This document shows, one piece after another, positions 11,673 to 22,627 of a stretch of DNA of 64,000 bases. Where the stretch lies: the NCBI GenBank assembly GCA_029891385.1, contig CM057233.1, positions 13,581,460-13,645,459 of the forward strand. Direction: 5' to 3'. The translations under genes were made by a program, and so were the position numbers. The stretch is from Erythroxylum novogranatense (lineage: Eukaryota > Streptophyta > Magnoliopsida > Malpighiales > Erythroxylaceae). The notes beneath the pieces are model-generated. The model ran no database searches. It saw only the letters and a list, made by a program, of their open reading frames with translations, and was not told the origin of the DNA. How positions within the stretch are numbered: the first letter of the stretch is position 1; every line of letters begins with the position of its first letter.

Positions 11673-13778
11673 TGTTGGAGTTATGTAAATATAGTGCCCT
11701 GGAAAGCAAGTGTATTTACATGCAACTTTATCTTCTTCAGTTACAGTTTTGTAATGAATATATTTATTATTAATAAAACAAAAGAGTTTGGTTTTATCTG
11801 TATGAGCATTATATATCTGGTCATAAGGTACCAAGATTCATTTGTAAGTAACATACATATACATAGAGATGTATGGGAAACATGTATATTATTAGAATCT
11901 GAATTAATTGATTCACAGTTGAATAATCAAGTTGGTCGTTTGATTATGGTTTAGACTGTAGTGTTGCGATTTATCACCATATAAGTAAAGGAGTTTACTT
12001 AAAGAGAATGATGAGTTTCATATCATGATAGTAGTAGACTATCGATAATGGCACTATTAAATGAATCTGGAATCAAGTATGTTTTCAAGAATAAAGTGGG
12101 TCGTTACTTTAATCTTAAAACATACAACTTAAGCATTAAACTTATTATGAACCACAATCTTGATGAGTGGTGAACTCATATGTGTTTCATTATAATTCTT
12201 AATATGATCGGAATGGATTTTACAGGTATTAATCTAGTGTATGCGCATGTTGGAATTATTAATTGAAACATGTATCGAGAACATTCACTCGAATAAAGAG
12301 TTTATAGTGTTATCATCTCTTAGATGTTTTAAGGAGATTTGGTGATTAAGCTGGCGCGATGGTTTGATGGACTAGCTACCCATCAAGTCTTAACACTAAG
12401 ATGAGATCTTATGTGTTAATCACCATATAAAGTAAAATGAGAGATCTAGAAGGAAAAACCAACATAAGGGCAAAAGCAGTAATTTTACCCTTTGTTGTGC
12501 GGATAGCTATAATAAGGTTCTAAATAGGGTTTGCAATTGGACATACTCTCATAATATTTAATAATTCAAGAGTTCAACTAATTGTCTTTAGTGGAATGAC
12601 ATTTAGTTAATAAGCTAGAATTAATTCCAATGAGATTGAATTATTTACGGGCTTATTGGAGCTTGAATTATCAAAGTCAATAAGATTCTCCACTTGGCTT
12701 TAAGGAAGGTTATCAAGCTAAGTAAGAAGTAGTTTGGAGGCTTTAGAAGTCCATAATTGAATGATGGGCTTATACTAATTAATGGTTAATTGGAAGCCCA
12801 TATGTTCATTTAGAAATGAGCTTGTTTTGGTTTAATGTAATTGATTAGATTAATTATATTAAAACAAAATTTTTTAAATGGAGAAGAAGCAATTTCGAAA
12901 TTGTGTTAGGTTAGATGTGTAACCACACATTTGACATTAAAATAATAAATAAAGATGGTCTTTATTATGGTTCGTCATTATTAAATGGAGTTATGAACTT
13001 ACCATTAAATGGTTTAATGGTTGGCTTTTAATGTTGGCATGTAACCTATTTGCATTCATTAGATTAAAGATGAAAGATGTGCATTAGATGGACCATCTTC
13101 CTTCTTTGTTCTTGCCAAAACCGAAATGGGTATTCAATTATAGGTTATGGTCTTTTCAAATAGCCATTTTAAAGATAAATGAAGTAAGTCTCATTTATTG
13201 GCTATTTGATGAGTGATTAATGTAAGAAGTGATGCATTGGATGCCTCTCACTCTTTCCATTTGTGCATATTTCGAAATTGAGAGGTAAGAAAGGGTTCTT
13301 GCATGTTTTTTAGACATTCTCTCTTTTCATACAAGAGAGAACCGAAATTCCTAAATAAAAGAATTGAAAGAGTTTCAATTTTGGTTCTTCTTCTTCTAAG
13401 AAAATCTCCTCCAAATTTTTTCTTCTCCTTTCCCACCAAAGGATTTTGTTAACCTAGTTGTCCATGAAGAACAAGTGGTAAATCTAATTGGTAGAGGATA
13501 CTACTACAAGGAAGAAGATAGATTGCTAAAGGAAAAGACTCAAAGGCAAAGGATTTGGATCAAGAAGGAGATGATAGCGGCGAGGATTTAAAGTCATGTA
13601 GCGAAGAAGTCGGTAATTCCTTTTATCTTGTTCTTGGTTTTATTATCCTTATACCATATCATGTATGGATTAGCATATTGATTTGGATATATTGCTTCCG
13701 CTGCAAGATGATTTCTTAAAAAGTTTTGAAATCTATCATTTCTCCAAACTAAGCATGTTTTCTTTTTCCGATCCAACA
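11673..13778 (+). repeat. 3' LTR of element B
   Basis: About 2106 bp, TGTTGGAGTTATG to CGATCCAACA, paired with 4526-6616. It is followed directly by the GCCTA duplication and the resumed integrase of Copia A. Confidence 0.92.
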
Positions 13779-13783
13779 GCCTA

Positions 13784-14311
13784 TAACATTTTAAGGTGAG
13801 ACTTTATTCACAGTAGTACATGTATTAAATCATTCACCCTACATCCCTTTACAGTCTAATATTCCAGAGAAAGTATGGTCAAGAAATGATGATTCCTATG
13901 ATCATCTAAAGGTATTCGACTGCAAAGCTTATATCCATATCCTAAAGATGAGAGATCCAAGCTTAATGTCAAGACTCGTTAATGTATATTTATTGGTTAT
14001 GGAGAAGATCAATTCGACTATTGATTTTATGATCCAATCCCAAAGAAGCTAATTCGGAGTCATGATGCTATATTTGTCAAAGATCAAACCATTAAAGATC
14101 TTGGCAAAGTGAAAAGGGATGCTCTAAGAGCTGACGATGACCCAGTGGACTTAGAGTTAATTCCTCCAAAATGGTGCCAAGACAATTTGGAGATAAAGTT
14201 GAAAATTGGAAGCTGAACATAGCTAATGATGATGCTCCCACTCAAAATCAAAGATTGTTTAAGTTCCAATAAGGAGATCAACATAAGAAAGACAAGCCTA
14301 TATTAGATACT
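13784..14311 (+). pseudogene. integrase C-terminal remnant of Copia A (continued)
   Basis: After the target duplication the reading resumes with VWSRNDDSYDHLKVFDCKAY, then CIFIGYGEDQFDY, FYDPIPKKLIRSHDAIFVKD and PPKWCQDNLEI. This is the conserved region after the integrase core of Copia polyproteins. It contains stops and ends at the Gypsy LTR inserted at 14312. Confidence 0.8.
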
Positions 14312-16493
14312 TGATATGTGCTTAATTGTTGATATTTTTTATTTATTTTCATTTAGCGATTATCGATATAAAAATGATTAAAATACTCACTTTAATTCAT
14401 ATTTATTTTTAGGTACAATTTGAGAGCAAAGAAATTAAAGTGAGTTGAATGTGTAACATATGGATCATTTTTCGAAGATTAATACCTATTTGCTTTCATC
14501 GAGGAAGAAGAAAAAAATAACAAGCAAGAGAAATGGAAGCACCGAAGACACAAATGAGATTTAATTGAGTGGCATTTTAATTGTCAAATGAGCTACAAGG
14601 GAGCTGAGGGTTTTAAAATGTTGCGACAATTAAAAGGTCCTTGAATTAACTACAGTAATCACGCAACATCAACAGCCACGGACATCACTCGAGGGGAGCA
14701 TAAAATGATAAATAAATCAAGAGAGACGTGGACCAAGAGGGACGTGGATCAAGAGACTGCGTGAAAACTTGAAGCACACAATGCAGGAAGCAACAAGAAG
14801 CCAACAGAGAAGAGCCAAGAGGATTTAATTGAGAAGTGACCCTTAATTGTCTTGTCACAAAATAGAAGGCAGCAACATCCATATAACGTCAGCGTTTTAC
14901 TTAAAACGCAGAAGGCTAGATGCACGCAGGGACGTAGGCGTTTTGACTCAAAACGCAGGCCAACATAAAGAGCAAGGAACGACGACGCATGAGGCGTGAG
15001 CAGGAGACTAGTGTGATCCAAGGAGTAGCCAACGCATCGTTTTGGAAGCTAGAGGAACAAGGAGCAAATGAATTAAGAGGGCTTGATAAGTGACCTTTAA
15101 TTGTCCCATCCATTCAACAGTAGGGGGCAAATTAAATTGGACAGGCATCAGTTGAGAGGAAAGCAACGTGGCGTCGTTTTTGAAGGAAGCAAGGAAAAAT
15201 CACGCAAGGCACGCAATAGTAGAGGTAAAACGCAGCGTTACACAGGAAGGAAGCATATACGCTGGCATTTCAAGAAGCTACAGCAGGGAGGATTAAAGGG
15301 TTTTAAGTGAGGTGACCTTTATTCGTAAAATCAAGCTACAGTGGAAAAAGCAGTGAGGAGGACGCAGGAGCAGGTGCGGCGCAACAGTGATAAAATCAGT
15401 AGAAGCACAACTACGTCCAAGAAGTAACGAGAGACTATAGCGCTAGAGGGTGAGGCTCATCACGCTATAAGGAATCACGTAAGTGACGCAAATCAAGCAG
15501 GCGCAACACAGAGGCATGACTGAGAAAAATAAATCACTCAACAGTAGATGATATAGCACAACTGAAGCGCCACCAGTGAGGGAGTTTTTCGGTTGGTATT
15601 TGGAATGGAGGTTAAAGCAATTTTGAGAAAATACTTATGAAGGCCTAAACGTCTCGATACCGATTCGGAGGTAAAATTGACGCCGACAACTCGGGTTAAG
15701 TATTTTTTATTATTTTTGTTATTTCTTTCTCATTAAGAATTGATTGTGTTATCCTATTTTAATCGATTTGGGTTTTGTGTATGGATAATCGGATTTTTGT
15801 TATTATTCGGTTATTTGTGTATGAACCCATTGGGTATTGTGAATTGATGATTTTAATGCATTCATTGAATCGTTAATTTCAAACCCATTGCTAGAATTTC
15901 GATGTAATCCGTAATTGTTATGTTGAAATTCATTTGTAGCGACTATTGATTCGTAATCATTAGGGATAACATGACCTAGGCTAAATTACCCGGGCGTGTG
16001 TGGTTGTTGCCTTGATTAATCGGTTTTCCTAATTCGTAATGCTACTGCCTAATTAAATCTAGAGATCGTATCCTAGGTTGTTAGGTGGTTAGGTTTAATC
16101 AACGATCGTATCTTGATTAAACAAAACTTAAGGAAAAACTCGGGTTAATTTTTAATCCACGATTAATAATTTCTAGGAGAGGTTAAAGAACAACAAATTA
16201 ATAAAATATGCTTAATCAGGGTGTAGGCCGAGATTGAACCAAAGAAGCAAGGTCCTTAAGAATTCTCCACATTTTCATTTTATTGCATGTTTTCTTTAAT
16301 TTATTTTTATTAGTTAGTTTTATTTTATTTTCATCTCTACAAATCCAAAACCCCCCCCCCCTTTTTCCTAAACACCGATTAATTTCATTTCTTAAACTTT
16401 ACACATACTCTCTATGGGATCGACCTAGACTCGCCACTGCTACAGTAGTAGTCTAGTTATTTTAATTTTGATTAGCGTTACGTCGCGCTGTCA
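14312..16493 (+). repeat. Solo LTR of a Gypsy (Tat/Athila-like, Asp-primed) family
   Basis: 2182 bp, TGATATGTGCTTAATTG to GTCGCGCTGTCA, with the same ends and internal order as the LTRs at 33104-34797 and 34884-36587. It is about 480 bp longer in its first half. Flanking pentamers ATACT and AAACT differ at one base, compatible with an old target duplication. No primer site or tRNA sequence follows it. It separates the integrase and RT parts of Copia A. A run of 11 C near 16351 precedes the conserved tail with GGGATCGACCTAGACT. Confidence 0.85.
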
Positions 16494-16498
16494 AAACT

Positions 16499-17410
16499 CC
16501 AATGATTAGCACGTGTTACTTACTGATGCGGGAGAACCTGAGAATTTTCAAGAGGCTAAATGAACATAGGATGAAATGGGTTAAAACCATGCAATATGAG
16601 ATGAAGTCCTTACATGAGAATAAAACTTTTGAACTGGTGAAGTTGCCAAAAGGCAAGAAAGCTTTTGAAAAATAAATGGGTGTTTAGGATTAAGTATCAA
16701 GAACAAAATCCTCATCTAAGATTCAAAGCTAGATTAGTTGTTAAAGGATTCAACCAAAGAAAAGGTATTGATTTTGACAATTTTCTCACCAGTTGTGAAA
16801 AAGAAATTCATCTGGACAGTGCTTGGTTTAGCAATAAGCCTAGACTTAGAAATCGAGCAATTAGATGTCAAGAAAACCTTTCTTTATAGATATTTAGAAG
16901 AAAAGATATATATAGAGCAGCTAAAGGGTTTCAAGGAAAAAGGAAAAGAGGACTATGTGTGTAGCTTGATGAAAAGCCTTTATGGTTTAAAACAAACACT
17001 GAGATAATGGTATAAGAAGTTTGGGAGCAAGGTTGTTAGAAGACTACTTTAGATCACTGTGTTTTTGTACAAAAATTCTATGATAATGGTTTCATTATCC
17101 TTTTGTTCATTATCCTTTTGTTCTATAAGAAGTTCTTAGATGAACTTGTTTTTCAGCAGGAAAGATATCGATTGTTTTATGATAGAGTGCTACTCACCTT
17201 GGCACGAATTCCTCCTTCCGTTCAAGATAAAAGCATATTGATGTGAGATATCACTAGATCCGAGAGGCATTGGAAAAGAAGCTATTGCTGCTTCAGAAGA
17301 TTCATACGAATGGGAATGGATCAGATATGATGACAAAAGTTCTACCCAGGGGAAAGTTTTAAGTTCTATCGATCTTCTACAAGAATGTCAGTAAACCCTA
17401 TATAGTCGAC
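16499..17410 (+). pseudogene. RT and RNase H remnant of Copia A
   Basis: The sequence after the solo LTR reads GEPENFQEAK, then ALKNKWVFRIKYQEQNPHLR, FKARLVVKGFNQRKGIDF (frame change) and SLMKSLYGLKQTLR. Near 17050, DHCVFVQKFYDNGFIILL should lead into the YVDD box but runs into a short local duplication and unrelated sequence. The end, TKVLPRGKF near 17335, resembles the last RNase H residues. The RT catalytic box and most of RNase H are therefore missing. Confidence 0.75.
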
Positions 17411-17420
17411 AGGGGGAGAA
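17411..17420 (+). promoter_or_regulatory. Polypurine tract, Copia A
   Basis: AGGGGGAGAA lies immediately 5' of the LTR start at 17422. Confidence 0.8.
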
Positions 17421-17421
17421 T

Positions 17422-17889
17422 TGTAAGGCGGTATGACTCATGGGGTACTACCACTTTTAGAAGTGTACAAAAAAATTTGATGACAACAAGCTATCTTAAA
17501 GTTATGAAGGGTCTATAAAAAGACCCGCCCTCCCTCTTTTCAATATAAGATGCAGCATATATGCATATACGGTAAGAGAGTTTAAGAAGTTTGTGAGAGA
17601 GTGATTTATAGGGTATTTTTAGGAAATGTTTCCTAAAAAGGGTAAGTGGTAAAATAGTGAGGATATTATCTTAGGGATAGTAAATTTGGAAAGCACCTTA
17701 TATGTAAGTGCCACTATTTTTTTGTGTTATTTTTCACTCTCTATACCTGCTATTTTCATTAGTGGAAGATTTATTCGAAGTTTGGCCCGTGGATGTAGCC
17801 CAAATTAAAGGGTGAACCATGTTAAATTTCTGTGTATTATTTCTTTGCTTATTTTACCTGTAGGAAATAATTTGTAATTTTTCCCAACA
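17422..17889 (+). repeat. 3' LTR of Copia A
   Basis: 468 bp, TGTAAGGCGG to TTTCCCAACA. The 3' half matches the LTR at 2145-2703; the 5' half does not align well. A TATA-like word, GGTCTATAAAAAGACC, is centred near 17517 and is itself palindromic. Confidence 0.75.
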
Positions 17890-19509
17890 TTTCTTTCCAA
17901 GATAACTAGTCATAATGCTCGTAGTGATTTGTAAGCTTACAAATAGCCTTCAAATACCACAAGTGCATGGGTCGTGATTGTAGTAAGTGAAGGGTCGATC
18001 CTACGAGGAGGGTGAACTAATCTAATCCAATGTTATCAAGGCTTGGAAAATTAATAAAATGAAAATAAAAATTGCAACAAAAAGTAAATACATAATTTGA
18101 TTTCAAGAAATTAATTCAGAAATTTAACAAGCAAAAAAGTTAAAATTAAGCAACACAAAACGTTACAATGGAAATCAATCAAAAGAAATTACCAAGTTAT
18201 GATAAAGGGGAATTTTCCCTATCAGTAATGCTAACCTCGCCATTTATGTATTAGCGAGGTGTCATTTCTAGACCATCACAGACTTAATTACTCTCTCTTA
18301 AGTTATAATCATTAAACCCTAAATCAGAAACCTTAATTGAATTATGGAAATTGTAATCTCTCAATTAACAAAGACCCATAATCCTAATTAGATTTTTTTG
18401 CCCTCTAACAAACTATTAAGTCTCATACAGGATCTCTCTCCGAACAATAACCAATATAATTAATCACGTAGATTCTTGGATCGTCTAACTCTCATTAACC
18501 CAATCCAATCATTTTTATCCAGTTCACACTCTCGGTTTATTACTGAAATATGCAAATATTGTAACTAATCATAACACCCAATCAATAAAACACAAAACGA
18601 CTATATTAACATTAAATCAAGGTAAAATCCTGAAGGAAGAGTTAGAACATCATCAACAATCCAAAATCCAACACCATACAATCCATTTCAATCTTATACC
18701 TTGAATGAACAAAAATGAAAATAGAAAGGAGTAAGAACTTGGATCGGATAATCCAGAAAGCAGTAGCATCGGGAGACCTACTTATTCGGGAAGTCAGCAG
18801 TGTTGGAACAACCGCTTCTTCTTCTCTTCTTCCTCTTCCTCTTCTCTCTTCTTTCTCTCTCCTTTAGGGTTTTTCAAAAGTGGAAGAAGTGAAGCTCCTT
18901 TTAGGGTTACATCTCTTTCCTTTATATAGTCTTTTCAATTATGGCTAGGGTCTTTTTTGGGTCTGAAAGGTCCAAAAAATCCCTTAAAAACCTAAAACTG
19001 AAAGCGACCCCGTGCCTATCCGCTCGCAGGCCATGATCTTAGGCCTTAGTGGCACGATCGTGGCTAAGATTTTGGCCTTTTTCATAATCGGGGTAGATTA
19101 CGCTGTGACCATGGCACCTCCATCATCCTTTTGTCACTATCCATTGGCCATGATTGTGGCCCTGGGTTAGCTCCCGGGGCTTCTCCGAATCTTCTCCATT
19201 TTTTAATTTTTGTCTTGAAACACTAGCAAACACATCTAAACACCTCAAAAATATAAAATTGAAGCTCAAAAACATGCTCTAACCCTTAAAACACTTAAAA
19301 CACAAATTTCTACTAACTACACAATTCTAATATAAACATGCACTAGACAATCAAATTAACAACTAAATACAAACTAAACTACTCACAAAAGCAAGATGTA
19401 ATCTACAACTATCACATAATAACAACTAAAAATTTCCATCAAAACATCCATAAATTCTATATAAGAGCATGTTATTAACTTGAAAATTCAAAAGCAAGCA
19501 TGTAGTTAC
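17890..19509 (-). repeat. Unclassified repeat, probably an old minus-strand Gypsy LTR
   Basis: Read on the minus strand, the end near 17930-18020 contains GTAGGATCGACCCTTCAC and CACGACCCATGCACTTG, words typical of the 3' ends of Tat/Athila-like Gypsy LTRs. A moderately GC-rich block lies at 19005-19190. I could not fix either boundary or a target duplication. No gene is visible. The part from about 19380 to 19509 is more likely intron of the adjacent pseudogene. Confidence 0.4.
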
Positions 19510-19627
19510 CAGGAAGGTTTTTTGTTGTGACAAGCATGACGATTCCCTTATTGCTACCCTCCTTAATAGTTGGATACCATTTTTCAAAAAACTATCGCTC
19601 AGTAAACTCAAAAGCATCAGCTTTGCT
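19510..19627 (-). pseudogene. TLP18.3-like: TLP18.3-like (TPM domain) pseudo-exon
   Basis: On the minus strand an acceptor TTACAG is followed by the reading SKADAFEFTER, stop, then FFEKWYPTIKEGSNKGIVML, ending at a GT donor at 19509. This matches the TPM-phosphatase domain of the plant thylakoid lumen protein TLP18.3 (UPF0603), involved in photosystem II repair. The family has SKADAFE, then EKWYP and NKGIV in this order. The in-frame TAG makes it a pseudogene. The preceding exon, ending KLT, is at 41051-41138, so the intron between them now carries a 20.9-kb SIRE-like element. I do not see the exons that should follow downstream. Confidence 0.8.
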
Positions 19628-19937
19628 CTGTAACACAATTCAATAATATAAACTATCGACAAAGGTGTATGATAAAAAAGAGAACGACAAAACAACTAAA
19701 GTTCTTTATCATCATTACTTCTACTTCAGCATACTAACCATTCGCATTAAACTCAAAATCATACAAGGAAACCAAAAGGACCATCTATATATTTTGTGCC
19801 TTGCACTTCTATTACTTATACAAATTTGTTATTTCCATAAATTGTTGACAATTGGAAACTGACATGCCTGACCAACACTAAGTACAACACCCTTATCTTC
19901 ATTCCATGATCGTTGCTCTTTCATGGCAACCGAACAA
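19628..19937 (-). other. Intron of the TLP18.3-like pseudogene, 3' part
   Basis: AT-rich sequence between the acceptor at 19628 and the left end of the SIRE-like element. The intron resumes at 40848. The last five bases, AACAA, form the left target duplication. No other gene is convincing here. Confidence 0.6.
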
Positions 19938-20900
19938 TGTTGAGTCAAAATGACTTTACATATATATGATTTTGATGAATAACAAAGAAGTAGTAAAAGT
20001 AGACATAAAATAGAAAACAGACAGACGGAAAATGAAACACAGACGGAGAAAAGCGGTATGAGCGTAAAATGAAAAGCAGACATATATAGACGCATAAAAT
20101 GAAAAGCAGATCTGACTGAGACACAAAATGAAAAGCGAGCCACGCAGACGCAAAATGAAAAGCGAGCATGAGCGCAAAATGAAACATGACGAAGAAAGCG
20201 AGGCCGAGAACTCAAAAGAAGACGCAAGAGTCAGTTTGAGTTAGTTATAGAACTCAATTGATTAACTGTTTCTTTCAAGATTCAAGAAACAACATTCAAG
20301 AAACAAGATTCAAGAAGCAGTTGCAGACGAAGGCTATAAATATAAGTCAAAGTTGAAGATTGCAAAGTTAGCAAAAGTTGAGTAAATTGATTTACTTACG
20401 TGAACGAAAAAGCTTGTCTGTAAGACAATTGTGCAAATTAGCTGAGAGCTAGTTTTAATGTAACAGGTTTCAAATACTTTTGTAAGAAAGTAGTACAGAT
20501 AGCCTGCAGAGGCTAAGAGTGAAAGAATACTGAGTGTAGAGACCTGAAGAGGCTCAGAAAGAATACTTGCAAACGTTGAAGAGATAGTGAAATCTCAGAA
20601 AGAACTCTGAGGACTGGACGTAACCCACGGTTTGGGGTGAACCAGTATAAAATCGCTGTGTCAACTTCTCTCTACCCTATCTCTCTTAAAGTTCAAAGTT
20701 TTGTTATTACTTAAATTCTGAAACAAGTTTTCAAAGTTTTGATTAATTCGAATTTACTGAAGTTTCTGTAAAAGAACTTGTTTTTAAACAAAACAGTTTT
20801 GAAAGAGTTTTCAAAAAAAAGGGGAATACACAATTCAACCCCCCTTCTCGTGTATTCGTTATCGTTCTATAAGCATTGTACTAACGTGTGATTTACTTCA
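19938..20900 (+). repeat. 5' LTR, SIRE-like copy 2
   Basis: 963 bp, TGTTGAGTCAAAATGAC to GATTTACTTCA. The U3-like first part carries six copies of the word AAAATGAAA, starting at 20029, 20066, 20096, 20125, 20152 and 20176, mostly extended to AAAATGAAAAGC. This strand is nearly free of T over that stretch. Confidence 0.92.
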
Positions 20901-20902
20901 AT

Positions 20903-20914
20903 TGGTATCAAAGC
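20903..20914 (+). promoter_or_regulatory. Primer-binding site, SIRE-like copy 2
   Basis: TGGTATCAAAGC lies two bases after the LTR and matches the initiator Met tRNA end with one change. Confidence 0.88.
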
Positions 20915-20957
20915 TTGGTATCCAAGGATCACTGTAGCAAAGTGTGGATTAAAGATA

Positions 20958-22154
20958 ATGGCAGAATCACATATATTCATTGCAGAAGGTACCTCAGTCA
21001 CTAGACCTCTAGCTTTCAACGGAGAAGACTGTCACTACTTTGGAAAGATAGAATGCGGTTGTTCATAGAATCTACTCATATCGAGCCTTTGGGATGTGAT
21101 AGAGAATGGACCATATACATCGATGAGCGAAGATGGAAATCTTATTTCACGGACGGATGGACGGTGACCAAAAGGCGAAATTCACTCAACTCTAAAGCAA
21201 AGTTCTTCGGCGTGTGCCCTAGCGAGGAGTGAATATGACAAAGTTCACGGATGCGACACTGCGAAGGAGATGTGGGACACACTGTCCATCGCTCATGAGG
21301 CACAAACCAAGTCAAAGAATCCAAGATAAGCATTCTTGTGCACCAGTACGAGCTTTTCAAGATGAAAGAAGAAGAATATATTGATCAAATATTTGGAAGA
21401 TTTCAGACAATCATCAATGGATTGAAAGCCCTTGGAAGAACGTACAATAACCAAGATCACGTACGAAAGATCTTAAGAAGTCTTCCGAAGAGGTGGAGAC
21501 CAAAAGTTACAGCGGTGCAGGAAGCAAAGGACTTGAGCGTGCTAAAGCTTGACGAGTTGCTTGGATCACTAAAGATTCATGAAGTAGAGCTCGATGCTGA
21601 AGACACAAACGGGACAAGCCAATAGCACTGAAGGCCGGACAGAAGAACCACAAGACTCAAAGAAGGAGAAAGTCATCGAAAGCATTAAAGATAGAAGAAT
21701 CGAAGAACGATGACCCAAGCGAATCAGAACAAGATTCAAGTGATGAAGATGACGAATTATCTTTCATTTCCCAGAAGATAAGACGGATGTGGAAGAAGAA
21801 GTCCAAAGGAAGCCAACCCTTCAAGAAAAATAGCAATGATGATGGTAAAGCAGAAAAGACATCTATCATATGTTACGAGTGTAATCAACCTGGACATTAC
21901 AAGTCCGAATGTCCTACTCTAAAGAAGAAACCAAAGAAGAGTAGAAAAGGCAAGAAAAGCATGATGGCAACTTGGGAAGATCTAGATTCATCAGAGTTAG
22001 ATACAAATTGTGAGTCATCTGAACATGCTAATATCTGCCTAGTAGCCGAGGAAAAAAGTGATGAGGAGGTAACTTCTGAATACGATAACTTGCATGAAGC
22101 CTATTCAGAATTATTAGAGGATTCTCATGCTATTCTGAAACAGTACAAACTGTT
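20958..22154 (+). pseudogene. gag remnant of SIRE-like copy 2
   Basis: The ATG at 20958 opens MAESHIFIAEGTSVTRPLAF, followed by frame breaks near 21065, 21170 and 21325. A UBN2-like segment runs from 21338 (YELFKMKEEEYIDQIFGRFQ). A canonical CCHC knuckle, CYECNQPGHYKSEC, lies near 21870. An acidic tail follows, and SELLEDSHAILKQYKLL is the last recognisable part before Gypsy LTR sequence takes over near 22155. Confidence 0.85.
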
Positions 22155-22627
22155 AAACCAACAGGGAGGGTGGCGTCGTTTTGGGCAGCGCACAACAGGG
22201 GACAGCAAAATTAAATCATCAAATGGGGAGGAACGACATCGCAGGAGGAATAACGCTACAGTAGACCTAGACGTGGGTTACGTGAACGACGTAGCAGGAG
22301 AGCAGGTTTTAAAGAGGGTTTTAACAACAAGTTTTAATTTTCTTGTCACATGGAACAGTAAAGGAAGAAAATAAAACCGAGAACGAAGCAGCAGTGGGCG
22401 TGAAGAAGCGATTGGCTTGACTTCGGTGGAGCTTGGCGAGGAAGCACAACAAATGGGAGATCAGCAACTGCGGTTTGTTTCATTGAAAAACTCCAATGAT
22501 TATTTGTCAAATCAATGAACAGTATAATCGTTAGGAGCTTGCGATAGTGGGAAGAAGTTAAGGAATTTTTGGTTAGAGATTAAGATGGGGGTTAAAGCAT
22601 TTTATCGGGAAAGGCCTATGAAGAGTT
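22155..22627 (+). repeat. Gypsy LTR 1 of the array, left piece
   Basis: The segment starts at AAACCAACAGGGAGGG, which corresponds to an internal position about 375 bp into the complete LTR (compare 33476 and 35271). It ends at the GAGTT duplication of element C. It continues at 32169. Confidence 0.85.

Larger units (their letters stand above)
4526..13778 (+). mobile_element. Angela-like Copia element B, full-length, decayed
   Basis: Two LTRs of about 2.1 kb (4526-6616 and 11673-13778) flank the primer site, leader, gag, protease, integrase, RT and RNase H in Copia order. A perfect 5-bp duplication, GCCTA, lies at 4521-4525 and 13779-13783. The LTR start TGTTGGAGTTATG and the word AGTGCCCTGGAAAGC resemble Angela/BARE-type LTRs. 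The element sits inside the integrase gene of Copia A in the same orientation. Confidence 0.93.
2145..17889 (+). mobile_element. Copia element A, interrupted by element B and a solo Gypsy LTR
   Basis: The order is LTR, primer site, gag, protease and integrase to 4525. Integrase resumes at 13784, an RT fragment at 16510, then a polypurine tract and LTR end at 17889. Two later insertions (4526-13778 and 14312-16493) explain the gaps. The outer 5-bp flanks (GGGAG and TTTCT) do not match, and the 5' LTR has its own upstream polypurine tract, so A is not a simple insertion. It probably shares its first LTR with an upstream element. Confidence 0.75.

Noticed and set aside
16351..16361. Run of 11 C, with runs of varying length at the same place in the other Gypsy LTR copies
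   Set aside because: Homopolymer length varies among copies and is error-prone in sequencing. No function can be inferred from it.
16494..16509. Sixteen bases, AAAACTCCAATGATTA, after the solo LTR that also occur inside the Gypsy LTR near 22487
   Set aside because: The match is short, AT-rich and isolated. It may be a gene-conversion trace but is too weak to call.
17100..17300. Possible separate gene fragment within the RT remnant of Copia A
   Set aside because: The readings are short, broken by stops and match nothing I recognise. A degraded or rearranged part of Copia A is the simpler reading.
19829..20227. Minus-strand frame spanning the left end of SIRE-like copy 2 and the neighbouring intron
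   Set aside because: It crosses the insertion boundary, and its intron part does not fit the TLP18.3-like protein, so it is a chance frame.
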